Positions 24,701 through 45,023 of a DNA stretch of 64,000 nucleotides are shown piece after piece. The notes under the pieces are model-generated. The model did no database searches. It was given only the letters and a program-made list of their open reading frames with translations, and had not been told where the DNA came from. Source of the DNA: Callorhinus ursinus (Eukaryota > Chordata > Mammalia > Carnivora > Otariidae). Each line of letters begins with the position of its first letter. Within the stretch, counting starts at the first letter, position 1. The stretch is taken from positions 4,475,399 through 4,539,398 of the forward strand of contig NW_020313044.1 of assembly GCF_003265705.1 (NCBI RefSeq), in the 5' to 3' direction. Both the position numbers and the translations under genes were made by a program.

Positions 24701-25073
24701 GTCCTGCTCACTCATGAGCCACTCGGGCTGGCCTGGGTTAACAATGCCGGAAGCAACTAAGTCCTTTAAGAAGTCCTTGTTCCACAGTAGGAACCCACAG
24801 GGTGAGTAAGAGCTGCTCTCACCTCTCCTCACAGCCCTGGGCCCCAGCGACCTGGCAGTTAGAGGATTGAAGTCCTTCTCCAGTCCCTCCCTGCACAGCC
24901 TCAACACTTTGCTGGCAGGAGCCTCCCACCTCCCACACGCCTCGAGCACAGGGAACCTTGGCCTCCTCTGTAGAAGTGGGCATCTCGGAGCCAGCCTGGG
25001 AACCCCCAGCAGGGCTCTCCCCCTGCACAACTACCCCTTGGAAAGGAGTCCCGTCAGACTGGGTTTTGGCTAA
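12531..25073 (+). CDS. DELE1: DELE1 (DAP3-binding cell death enhancer 1), complete, 12 coding exons
   Basis: The coding sequence joins 12531-12561, 13640-13754, 13849-13972, 16310-16460, 17416-17577, 17831-17919, 18053-18149, 20637-20779, 21616-21774, 21868-21960, 24135-24300 and 24835-25073. It totals 1569 nt, or 522 residues plus TAA, against about 515 in human. Every junction is GT/AG and keeps frame. The N-terminus ([17 protein letters not shown]) is basic and lacks acidic residues, as in a mitochondrial targeting sequence. A hydrophobic stretch lies at about residues 85-100. The segment [10 protein letters not shown] (141-150) matches the region where OMA1 is reported to cut human DELE1 near His142; the equivalent here is His145. 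Residues about 257-444 (exons 8-11) are Sel1/TPR-like helical repeats with motifs such as [19 protein letters not shown]. From knowledge of the family, cleaved or unimported DELE1 oligomerises in the cytosol and activates the eIF2-alpha kinase HRI. Identification is by recognised similarity to human. Confidence 0.97.
12943..13136 (-). mobile_element. Can-SINE, antisense, first of a tandem pair in DELE1 intron 1
   Basis: It is flanked by CCGGTAATTTT at 12932-12942 and 13137-13147. Confidence 0.95.
13151..13341 (-). mobile_element. Can-SINE, antisense, second of a tandem pair in DELE1 intron 1
   Basis: It is flanked by CCGGTAATTTTATT at 13137-13150 and 13342-13355, so it uses the same target sequence as its neighbour. 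Confidence 0.95.
13640..13754 (+). CDS. DELE1: DELE1 coding exon 2
   Basis: The acceptor is TCTACACAG and the donor is ACAG|GTGAGA. The exon encodes [20 protein letters not shown] and on to VPVPSFDR, the rest of the presequence and a proline/serine-rich linker. Confidence 0.96.
13849..13972 (+). CDS. DELE1: DELE1 coding exon 3
   Basis: A 94-bp intron separates this exon from exon 2. The donor is ATGG|GTAAGG. It includes the conserved block [20 protein letters not shown] (65-84) and ends at Trp90 in phase 0. Confidence 0.97.
14083..14140 (+). repeat. Exact 29-bp tandem duplication in DELE1 intron 3
   Basis: The unit beginning TTTGAGTAACCCATGGCATT occurs twice back to back (14083-14111 and 14112-14140) with no differences. 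Confidence 0.97.
14300..14512 (-). repeat. MIR, antisense
   Basis: TCCATTTTATAGATAAGGGA, AAGGTCATACAGCTATGAAG and CATGCTCTTAGCCACCATGC mark it. Confidence 0.85.
14513..14670 (+). repeat. Local direct duplication, copy 1 (L2-derived)
   Basis: About 90% identical by eye to 15331-15490. Both copies end with the same TGTGCACAGGAAGGGACAGG. Confidence 0.9.
15150..15490 (+). repeat. L2 LINE fragment, sense, with duplication copy 2 at 15331-15490
   Basis: L2-like text (CTAGAGAGGCTTTCCTTGAT) leads into the second copy of the local duplication, which begins TATTGTGTTTATTTCTCGGT. Confidence 0.75.
15973..16172 (-). mobile_element. Can-SINE, antisense, in DELE1 intron 3 near exon 4
   Basis: It is a full-length antisense copy. 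The target-site duplication is approximately GGGAGAGGATT, ending at 15972 and again at about 16190. It ends 137 bp before the exon 4 start. Confidence 0.93.
16310..16460 (+). CDS. DELE1: DELE1 coding exon 4
   Basis: The acceptor is CTTTCCCAG and the donor is TCCT|GTGAGT. The exon encodes [16 protein letters not shown] and on to SPLWHPQQS, including the hydrophobic segment after the presequence. An antisense Can-SINE ends 137 bp before its acceptor. Confidence 0.97.
16828..17085 (+). repeat. MIR, sense, nearly full length
   Basis: CAGCCTAGTGGTTAGGACCC, CTCAGTTTCCTCATCTATAA and AATAGTGCCTGGCACGCAGT appear in order. It lies in DELE1 intron 4. Confidence 0.92.
17416..17577 (+). CDS. DELE1: DELE1 coding exon 5
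   Basis: The acceptor is TCTTTCCAG and the donor is GGAAG|GTATGT. The exon encodes residues about 141-194, beginning [18 protein letters not shown], so it carries the OMA1-cleavage neighbourhood. The rest is low-complexity linker. Confidence 0.96.
17831..17919 (+). CDS. DELE1: DELE1 coding exon 6
   Basis: The acceptor is TTCCTTGCAG and the donor is AAACAG|GTATTG. The exon encodes [12 protein letters not shown] and on to [13 protein letters not shown]. The last codon (Gln) adds one residue before EQDKSK relative to the human protein as I recall it. Confidence 0.93.
17957..18020 (+). repeat. 32-bp tandem duplication in DELE1 intron 6
   Basis: Two copies (17957-17988 and 17989-18020) beginning TCCCCTGGGCAGGTGGCAGT differ at only a few bases. 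The intron is only 133 bp, so the repeat fills about half of it. Confidence 0.95.
18053..18149 (+). CDS. DELE1: DELE1 coding exon 7
   Basis: The acceptor is TTCTTCCTCAG and the donor is CCTGG|GTAACT. The exon encodes [20 protein letters not shown] then [13 protein letters not shown], a predicted amphipathic helix that leads into the repeat domain. Confidence 0.97.
18790..19400 (-). repeat. L2 LINE fragment, antisense, in DELE1 intron 7
   Basis: AGGGATACAGTGATTCATAA, CAGGTCCTGAGGCAGGATTG and ACATGATCTGATTTACTT are typical of antisense L2. Confidence 0.8.
20637..20779 (+). CDS. DELE1: DELE1 coding exon 8 (first Sel1-like repeat)
   Basis: The acceptor is TTTCTTACAG and the donor is GCAAG|GTACTG. 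The exon encodes residues about 257-304, with the repeat signatures [20 protein letters not shown] and [14 protein letters not shown]. Confidence 0.97.
21240..21360 (+). repeat. TG-rich low-complexity tract in DELE1 intron 8
   Basis: CT-rich sequence (21255-21290) is followed by imperfect TGTGTG repeats (21310-21345). Confidence 0.7.
21616..21774 (+). CDS. DELE1: DELE1 coding exon 9 (Sel1-like repeat)
   Basis: The acceptor is TTTGTTCCAG and the donor is AGAG|GTGAGT; phase is 0 at both ends. The exon encodes [20 protein letters not shown] and on to [16 protein letters not shown] repeat sequence (here [12 protein letters not shown]). Confidence 0.97.
21868..21960 (+). CDS. DELE1: DELE1 coding exon 10 (Sel1-like repeat)
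   Basis: A 93-bp intron separates this exon from exon 9. The donor is ATGGG|GTAGGA. The exon is exactly 31 codons ([20 protein letters not shown] and on to WLAANNG), phase 0 on both sides, so skipping it would keep the frame. Confidence 0.97.
23420..23630 (-). repeat. MIR, antisense, in DELE1 intron 10
   Basis: ATTTTATAGCTGAGGAAACC and GACTGGAACCCAGGCAGTGC mark it. Confidence 0.9.
24135..24300 (+). CDS. DELE1: DELE1 coding exon 11 (last Sel1-like repeat)
   Basis: The acceptor is CCTCTTTAG and the donor is GAAAG|GTGCGT. The exon encodes [20 protein letters not shown] and on to [18 protein letters not shown]. The start is strongly conserved; the last ten residues or so differ from human. Confidence 0.97.
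24415..24600 (+). repeat. MIR, sense, in DELE1 intron 11
   Basis: CACAGCTTCTTGAGTCAGAC, CTGCTCTGTCACTGACCCTG and GGCTTGGCACAACCCGGCAC appear in MIR order. Confidence 0.8.
24835..25073 (+). CDS. DELE1: DELE1 coding exon 12 with stop codon
   Basis: The acceptor is CTCCTCACAG. The exon encodes [20 protein letters not shown] and on to [15 protein letters not shown], a conserved C-terminus. The stop at 25071-25073 is followed at once by G|GTAAGA, a good donor one base after TAA. Confidence 0.96.
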
Positions 25074-26420
25074 GGTAAGATAAGACCTAGTCACTGGTGC
25101 CTCTCACTGGTGTTGGGCGGAGAGGTTGGATGGTAACAAAAACAGGTGTCAGTGTCCCTTTCCAAGGTGGATATGCCAGTGGGAGCTGAGGTTCTCAAGC
25201 AATTTCAAGTGCATGGCTCATAAATGACTTTGACCTTTCCCCCAGTTGGTAGCCTCCCAGATGAGAAGTGGGAACATTCACAGTGATTTCTGGTTCTGAG
25301 CACAAAGGGATTCATTCAGTGACCTGTGAAAAACTGTCCTGAAGGGTCCAGAGGCCCTGGTCCACATCTTAGCTTAGGACCTTGAGTAAACCCCTTACCT
25401 ATTTCCTCCCATGCCTCAGTTTCCTCAGGCTCAGACTGCATCAGTTTTTGCCAACATCTGATATATGTGTCTCTGGTGGTTCGCAAGAGGATTTTAGGTA
25501 CTCAATATTTTCTGTCTTAGTAGTTGGATATTTAATATATAATGTAAAAATGTGACTAGCACATCGTGGTTTCACAGATAATTATAAGTAATCCATTTAA
25601 AGAAAAACATTGTGAAATTGGATAAAGGGGAGCACAGGTCCAGAGAGGTGGCAGAAACCATGAGGGTGGTTCCATGAATGGCTAACGCTTAGAGAACACT
25701 GAATCAGGCCATTCTCAAGATGAGACCCAACATTCACTTTTGGTCATCTACGGATTCATGATCATCTCCCATTTCACCTTTGATTTGGAAGGAACGAGTT
25801 TCTTGCCTACATGCCTGACGTATCTGCTTGACTTTTTCAGACCACCTCACTTCAGCCCTAAAGAAGGAAGCCTGTGGGTTCTCAGAGAGCTACCGCAACT
25901 TGAGTCCCAGGACAGAGGCCAGTTATCTACTCACCTTCCCAAAGAATCTTAAGCACCTGCCCTGGCACAGTAAAGAAGAAGAAAGTGTGTGAAGACCCAG
26001 GTCCTGGCCATGTCAGCTTGAAGCAGTGACCTGACCCGCTACATTGTTTCCTCAGTGGTAAATCAAAGACACTGGTGTCTGCCTTCTACCCTACAGCCCG
26101 TGTGTGCCATTTCGCTGCAGAAAGGACCTTGGTCCTCACTGAAGCCCAAGGAGGAGGAGTGGTGCCCACGCTTACCGGCTTTATGAGTCAGCAGGCCAGG
26201 AGAAGACCCAGGCCCCCTGACTCCTGGCCTGGGGCTCCTTTGCGCCAGTTCACACTGTAGCTTTACGCGAAAGTGTTCTTGTCTTCCAGCTGGTGTGAGG
26301 GAGGAAGTGGACACTGAGCACCTGGAGACTTGCAGCAGGGAAGGGTAGATTTCGAGATCCTTGTTTGTGAAGGGTATGCCAGAAATGGATGGGAGTTTAA
26401 TAAAATAGATACTGGATTAT
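25074..26420 (+). other. DELE1: DELE1 3' untranslated region, probably spliced
   Basis: A strong donor (TAAG|GTAAGA) begins at 25075. A good acceptor (GACTTTTTCAG) ends at 25840, so the terminal exon is probably 25841 to about 26420. AATAAA lies at 26399-26404, with a T/G-rich stretch about 35-50 bp further on. The intervening 25075-25840 is otherwise non-coding and contains part of a MIR near 25340-25440. Splicing is inferred from the sites alone. Confidence 0.6.
26399..26404 (+). terminator. DELE1: Polyadenylation signal AATAAA for DELE1
   Basis: A canonical hexamer reads TTTAATAAAATAG. It is the first good signal after the DELE1 stop with a T/G-rich downstream element (GAGTATGTTGGGGAG). 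Confidence 0.7.
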
Positions 26421-27959
26421 CTCATCACTCTTGCCCTTGAGTATGTTGGGGAGAGCAGGGGGTTGGGCAGGGGGAGCTGAAAGCTGAGGCTCCAGCCTCA
26501 TTTCTAAACTCTCCATTAACCAATTTGAAGGGTCTTAAAAGCTTCTCCAAGAGAGAGACTTAGGAAAAATGATTTCTGAGTCAACGCTAATGACTCCAAT
26601 TACCGAATTTGTGCATAGCTGTTCCCTGGCTTCTGGATGTTAGCCCAAGTTCAATAGCATAGATGCGGTTGGGGTGGGGGTGGGGAAGGACTGAGGACCA
26701 GACCCTCTAGTAACTGTTCAAATGGGAAAGACCACCCAGCTCTGCTAGTTGAAAGGTGGGAGGAATTGGGCGGGAGAGGGTTGTCTGTGTTTCCCTCTCT
26801 GCTCCTTACCTCTCTCTCTCCCCCCAACCTCTAGTGGGTCCTACCACACTTTTCCAGCACCTTCCTCTCACCACTGGCTTCCTCCAGCTCCAGCGCCTCC
26901 CCCTGACTGCCGTTCCCTTTCCAGGGCTGCCTTACACACTTGGCCTCCCCACCCCCATGCTGGTCCCCTCACGCAGCTGGCCTCCCACAGATGGCTCCTT
27001 GGGCTCTGGGACCTTGTTGTCTTTGCATTCTGGTACCCTCAGCACTTAGCACAAGGCCCCATGCCGGTGGAGGCTCCGTACACACATTGGTTAAAGCTCG
27101 GGTTTTTAAGTTATACAGTGCACTAATCTCTCTGCAAAAAAAAAAAAAGAAAGAAAGAAAAGAAAGGTTTCTGTGGTCGAATAAGTTTGGGAAATGCTGT
27201 ACCAGACATCCCGTTTTTATAGATTCACAATGCACATCAGCATCTTTAAGGTTCCAAGAAGTCCTGCAGTGAAGAACTTGGTTAACCCAATGTTTCCCAG
27301 CCTGAGCTGAGCACAGAGCCCAGCTCCGTGCAGACCGCCAATCACCCTTCCTGAGGCACCTTCTGTAAAATGTCATTTCCTGCCCTCCTGCGGAGCCCAG
27401 CATTTCAGCCTCTTCCCTTCCTGTTGTCATTTGGGGTTCCTGATTCCTTCCAGGGGAAGGAGGGGCAGTTCACACAGCCCCAGGACGGTGTCCTGTCTTG
27501 ATGACCAGATGCAGCCCTCCCTCCCCCTCAGTCATTACAAGTTAAGTACTGATTCAATTCGGGCTGCCAACCATGGAGGGGAGGATATTTTTAAGCTCTC
27601 CTTGTGGAGAGGAAGGATGGAAGAGTCGTGAGAGAGGTGTTGTCAAGGGACCAAAAATCCTTGGCTGTTCAGGCACTGCGGTCTCCACATGGCCCCAGGG
27701 GATGGGCTTCATCCACAGACCCAGGCACTGCTGTGCTTTTGCCATTAAAATTCCATTAATAATGACTCATTGTCCATGCCCTGAAAGGAAATAGGAGGGG
27801 GAGGGCAGGGAAGTGGCCCCTGCCAGGAGGGCCAGCCTGGGTTAGGATACTGGGAGATCCAAGGCTGGGGACCTAGTGCCCTCAGCAATGAGACTTTTGT
27901 GTGATTCTCTGCTGCCTGAGTTTCCTTATCCAGAGATGCTGTTTTCAGGGAGTCCTGAT
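26421..27959. other. Intergenic DNA between convergent DELE1 and PCDH12, mostly unique
   Basis: No gene is recognised. An A-rich GAAA tract lies at 27137-27168. An AP-1 site inside an AT-rich palindrome (AATAATGACTCATT) lies at about 27758-27771. Confidence 0.55.
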
Positions 27960-28235
27960 GCTGTAGTCGGAACAAGGCTGTTTGATTCGTTATATCTTCA
28001 GTGCTAATACAGTGCAGGGTACTTGGTAAATGTTCGGTAAACATTTACTCAAAGAATGCGTGGTTTTATGCATTGCTGCATTGCCCCTCCACCTAATAGC
28101 ACCAAGTCTAGCCAGCACATAGTAGGTGCTTTAAATATTTGTCGCATGAATGATTCTGTATACCCCCTACTGCTATTTCCAGTGCTACTTCTGACACATA
28201 GTAATCAATAAATACAAAGTGTTTGCTGAATGAGT
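27960..28235 (+). repeat. L2/MIR 3'-end fragments, clustered
   Basis: Three successive pieces end in text such as AGCACATAGTAGGTGCTTTA and CATAGTAATCAATAAATACA, the common L2/MIR 3' end. Confidence 0.6.
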
Positions 28236-29160
28236 GTTTCTGATCATGGCTCCTTCCTCCCCTTACCCATTACATTGTACTCCATCCTTAGTAGGAGCCG
28301 GAAAAGGCTGACCGATTGTCTAGGTGCATACTACGTGCCAGGCTGAGCCTGTGCTAAGACACCTCCCTCCCTCTCCTGTCTTCCTGTGGGGATTGGGTTC
28401 TCTTCAGGGTCCCCTGGGTAGTGGTTGCCGTCTCAAGCTTGTTTCAGCCAGAGGAGAGGTAGGGTCAGTGAGCTGCCAAGCTGAAGTTGGGTGACAGACA
28501 AGGAGGCTGCCTATCAGTCTCTGAGCTGCCCCCAGGCTCCAAGTGAGCACTGCACGGCACTCCTCGTGCTGGAGAACGGCTGACTATTGATAAAAAATGT
28601 CCCTCTGGGCTTTCCAAAGTAAGATACATTTAACTGAGTGCTGGCTGCCTTGCCTGCTCCCTAAGTCTCCCGGAGGACAGTGCCCATCTTGGTGAAAACT
28701 GTTCTGAGCATGTCCGAAGTCTCAGCTTTGACATCTTGGCTGATGCAAAGAAGTTTCTCTAACCCTCCTGTTCAGCACGCTCCATTCTGTCACCATACCC
28801 CGTGTCACTCTCAGCCTGTTCCTGGGAAAGGGCTGAGTGTCCCCAGGCTAGAAGGGGGCACTGACCTCAAGTACGTACATCCCCACACTGACCGGACATC
28901 AGTTGCCCCAGAACAGAAACAGCTCTACCCGTGAGTTCTCCAGGGTCTGCAGGCAAGGCAGAACCGAGGACCGGCAGAGAGGATCGCAGGGGTCCTTCAT
29001 CTTATTTAGGTCACAGAGCCCTTTGAAAATGTGGTGAAATCACTGACTCTTCCCATAGAAAAGTGTGCTTCCTCCAATTTTGCATACAATTCAGCTAATT
29101 CATGGATCTTGAAGCCCAACCGTGGACCCCAGGTTAGGAACCGCTGATATATTAAAAAGA
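28236..29160. other. Unique intergenic DNA
   Basis: No gene is recognised. A short antisense MIR-like phrase (CATACTACGTGCCAGGCTGA) occurs near 28330. Confidence 0.5.
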
Positions 29161-29167
29161 ACATTAA

Positions 29168-29367
29168 GGGCACCTGGGCAGCTCAGTTGGCTAAGCGTCT
29201 GCCTTCGGCTCATGTCATGATCCCAGGGTTCTGGGATGGAGCCCCAAGTTGGGCTCCCTGCTCAGTGGGGAGTCTGCTTCTCCCTCTCCCTCTGCCCCTG
29301 CTCACTCGGCTCATGCTCTCTTTCTCTCTTTCTCTCAAATAAATACAATCTTTAAAAAAAAAAAAAG
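29168..29367 (+). mobile_element. Can-SINE, sense
   Basis: The head is GGGCACCTGGGCAGCTCAGT with a poly-A tail at 29353-29366. Flanks share an approximate AAAAGAA(C/T)AT duplication. Confidence 0.92.
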
Positions 29368-29723
29368 AATCATATGAATCCCAGATCCAGATCCTAGCCC
29401 TGCTACACACCCGCCATGTGGCTTTGCACAAGGCAGCTTTTTCAGTCTTGCCTTTTCCTTGGTGATATAATGTTCTGGCTCCTTATGACTAAAATTACCT
29501 GTGTTTGTGGAGGTTGAGGCCATGACTGAGACCAGTGCAGCATAACCTTTCATAGGTCAACATGTTCCTTGGAGAATCCTATAAGGACTTCGTATCTTCT
29601 GCCTGGAAAAATGCCTATACACAAGGATTTGCCTAGTAATCACAAAGTCTACAGATTAAGGACTTCTGAACCAGAGTGAAGCAGTGATCCAGGGTACCCA
29701 ATCATCTAGGTGACAGCCATGAT

Positions 29724-29772
29724 TCCAGGTTTCTTTTTAATTAATTAATTAATTAGGTCCCAGGTTTCTTAG
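29724..29772 (+). repeat. (AATT)n tract flanked by an 11-bp direct repeat
   Basis: TTAATTAATTAATTAATTA at about 29738-29755 sits between two copies of CCAGGTTTCTT. Confidence 0.8.
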
Positions 29773-29896
29773 ATTACCTCTTCCCCCATCTCTTCTCTCC
29801 ACCCTCCCAACACCAGCTCTGTATCAAAAATCCACTAGTAATTGAAGAGGGGGGTGGTGGCAGTCAACATTGTCTACTCTAGTTCTGTGGTTTTTA

Positions 29897-30115
29897 TTTT
29901 TTTTATTTTTTTTATTTTTTTAAGATTTTATTTATTTATTTGAGAGAGAGAGAGAATGAGAGATAGCACGAGAGGGAAGAGGGTCAGAGGGAGAAGCAGA
30001 CTCCCTGCCGAGCAGGGAGCCCGATGTGGGACTCGATCCCGGGACTCCAGGATCATGACCTGAGCCGAAGGCAGTCGCTTAACCAACTGAGCCACCCAGG
30101 CGCCCCTAGTTCTGT
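29897..30115 (-). mobile_element. Can-SINE, antisense
   Basis: An exact 18-bp target-site duplication, CTAGTTCTGTGGTTTTTA, lies at 29879-29896 and 30116-30133. Confidence 0.97.
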
Positions 30116-30424
30116 GGTTTTTAGACTTTGATTTCACATAATGGAAACTTTTTTTTCTTCATAATGACGTCTTAGCTGGAGCTCCAATACAGATAAAAGG
30201 GAACTCTGAAGTATTGATTTATTCATTTATTCATTCATTCATGCACTCAACAAGTAAGTACACATCAGATGTTGCTTTGTGTCGGTCCCCTGGCTGGTCA
30301 GGCTGGAGACCCTGCCTGCTGAGTCTCCCTGGCCTCTCTCATTGCCTTGGGGAACCCAACAGCTTAAAAATCACAGATCTTGGAAGGAAATCACTGGAGC
30401 CTGAAGTGAGGTGATCAGAGGCCC

Positions 30425-30515
30425 AGAGACTCTGCTCTTTAAGCCCTTAACTTTCGGGAGCCTTATTTTCATCATCTGTAACATAGAATAACAGGATAAT
30501 GGTGCCACATTGGAT
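30425..30515 (+). repeat. MIR fragment, sense
   Basis: GCCCTTAACTTTCGGGAGCC and TTTTCATCATCTGTAACATA suggest the MIR core. Confidence 0.55.
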
Positions 30516-31149
30516 TCCAAGTTTACATGGCTTTCATTATCCTTGGTCAGGAGTATGATTGGCCCATTTCTGTGGACAGTGAACATGAGTACTGGCCTCC
30601 AAAAAGGACGGAAGGAGGAGCACAGAGAGGAATTTTTGCCTTCAGTGTCGAGGAGAGTCCCATGCTACTGAGAAGCTGAATGGCTGGCTGAATGACTGCT
30701 TGGAAATTTCCAGGAAAATTATAAGGCTGAGCCTTGGAAAAATATTGGCTATTTCTTTGCTGCTTCCTGCCCTGGAAGTTTTGCTGTTGTCAGTATCGAT
30801 TTCATAGACCCAGTTCATACACTGTCCTCTAGGGCCTGAATTCACAGGCCCAAACCTGCTGCAACAGAGGAAGATTTACCCACGAACGCTGGGTCTGCAA
30901 ACATGACTTCTGTACCTGAAGGGCTAATCACTGGGAAAGGACAGGAGCCTGCAGAGGCCCAGGCCTGCGTCAGATCAGATCCACGTCCCTCTTGCTTTGT
31001 GCTTGGAAATGCGGAGCCGTGCAGGCCTGAGCGGCTTTAGAAATGTTCTTTCCAACAGGGGGGAACTCAGACAAGTCCACTACTGAGAAAAGCTCACTTG
31101 TAGGGCCTTTTCCTTTCCTTTCCTTGGCTGGCAATCTGGTGTCAAGATC

Positions 31150-31238
31150 AAGGGCATAGGTTTTGGTGTTGGTCAGTCCTGGTTCCAAATCTTGGCTCTG
31201 CCTCTACTCTTTTTTTTTTTTTTTTTTTTAAGTTTTTG

Positions 31239-31271
<33 letters not shown>

Positions 31272-31820
31272 AGCTTATTATTTTTTATTTTTTAAGATTT
31301 GACAGAGAGAGACATGGCGAGAGAGGGAACACCAGCAGGGGGAGTGGTAGAGGGAGAAGCAGGCTTCCCGCGGAGTAGGGAGCCGGATGCGGGGCTCGAT
31401 CCCAGGACCCTGGGATCGTGACCTGAGCCAAAGGCAGACACTTAACCGACTGAGCCACCCAGGCGCCCCAAGATTTATTTATTTTAGAGAGAGAGAGTGA
31501 GAGAGCGTGCATGTGCAGGGGGAGGGACAAAGGAAGAGGGAAAGAAGCAGAAGCCCTGCTGAGCATGAGTGGCCCCACCTGGACTTGATCTCATGACCCC
31601 AAGATCTAGACCTGAGCCAAAATCAAGAGTCAGACGCTTAACCAACTGAGCCACTCAGGCACCCCTCTGCTTCTACTCTTGATCTTGGGCAAGACCCTCT
31701 GCTTCTCCAAGCTTCATGTCCTTGTCTGTGAAATGGGGATAACACCTCCCTCCTAGGGTTGTTGGAAAATTAAATTAAATCCTAGTGTAAAGCCTAGGCC
31801 TGGTTCAGGTAAACATTCCA
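31150..31820 (+). repeat. MIR, sense, split by two antisense Can-SINEs
   Basis: The 5' part (TCCTGGTTCCAAATCTTGGC) is at about 31150-31195. The rest (GATCTTGGGCAAGACCCTCT, then GTCTGTGAAATGGGGATAAC) resumes at 31680-31820. Confidence 0.9.
31212..31664 (-). mobile_element. Two Can-SINEs head to tail, antisense, inside a MIR
   Basis: One copy ends at about 31469 (CCACCCAGGCGCCCC). A second, older copy follows to 31664. The pair is flanked by one duplication, CTCTGC(C/T)TCTACTCTT, at 31196-31211 and 31665-31680, so one entered the tail of the other. The T-rich tail contains long T runs (31211-31264). Confidence 0.9.
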
Positions 31821-32034
31821 TAAATAGTCATGCTTTTCTTAGCCCTAATTTTGCAGATTATTTGATAACGTAGCAATAGAGAAGTGAGGTCAGGAGTCCA
31901 CATGTTAATCACTGTCTACCTCTGTGCTCTACTCCCATCCAGGTCCAGCATTCCCTCTTGCCAGGGAATGGGTGACAAGGAACCCTCTCTCTGTTAACCT
32001 CCCCTACCCCGCCCCCACGACAGGTGCACACAAG

Positions 32035-32420
32035 AGAATGAACCAGTGCTTTTCCTTTATTAGTAGGTCAGAGAGCTTTGCCTGGCACCCCAGGATCCAG
32101 CCCCCACCCTCAAGTATGCGATGAGGCCATCCTTTCTTGCTTAGGACACTCCTTGGCATCTGTCCCAAGGGGAGGACTGACCCCCTGTGCTCTACACGTG
32201 TTTTGCCAGCAAACACTCGTTTCAGCCACAAACATCTCTGTCCTCCAAAAAACTCACAGGCAGAGCCAGCCCCTAACAAGGGGCTGCTTTGATCAGCCAG
32301 CTATTAGTCGTGGGGCCCCTGCCTCCTCTGCGGGGCACCATCGGTCATCCTAAAGTTCTTGGGCCACCGCTGGACCGTGAGTTCAAAGATTTTAGAAAGC
32401 AGCTCATGTCCCAGGATCCT
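32035..32420 (-). other. PCDH12: PCDH12 3' untranslated region
   Basis: This is the minus-strand sequence after the stop, ending about 20 nt past an AATAAA read at 32061-32056. It is non-coding and free of obvious repeats. The length (about 390 nt) is inferred from the first good polyadenylation signal. Confidence 0.65.
32056..32061 (-). terminator. PCDH12: Polyadenylation signal AATAAA for PCDH12
   Basis: The plus strand reads CCTTTATTAG, so the minus strand has CTAATAAAGG. It is the first canonical hexamer downstream of the PCDH12 stop. Confidence 0.7.

Positions 32421-45023
<12,603 letters not shown>

Noticed and set aside
26749..27126. Frame of 125 codons downstream of DELE1
   Set aside because: Pyrimidine-rich unique sequence with overlapping alternative frames, no domain and no splice context.
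31211..31264. Long T runs as a possible assembly gap filler
   Set aside because: They fit SINE tails; length may be imprecise but a SINE pair explains them.
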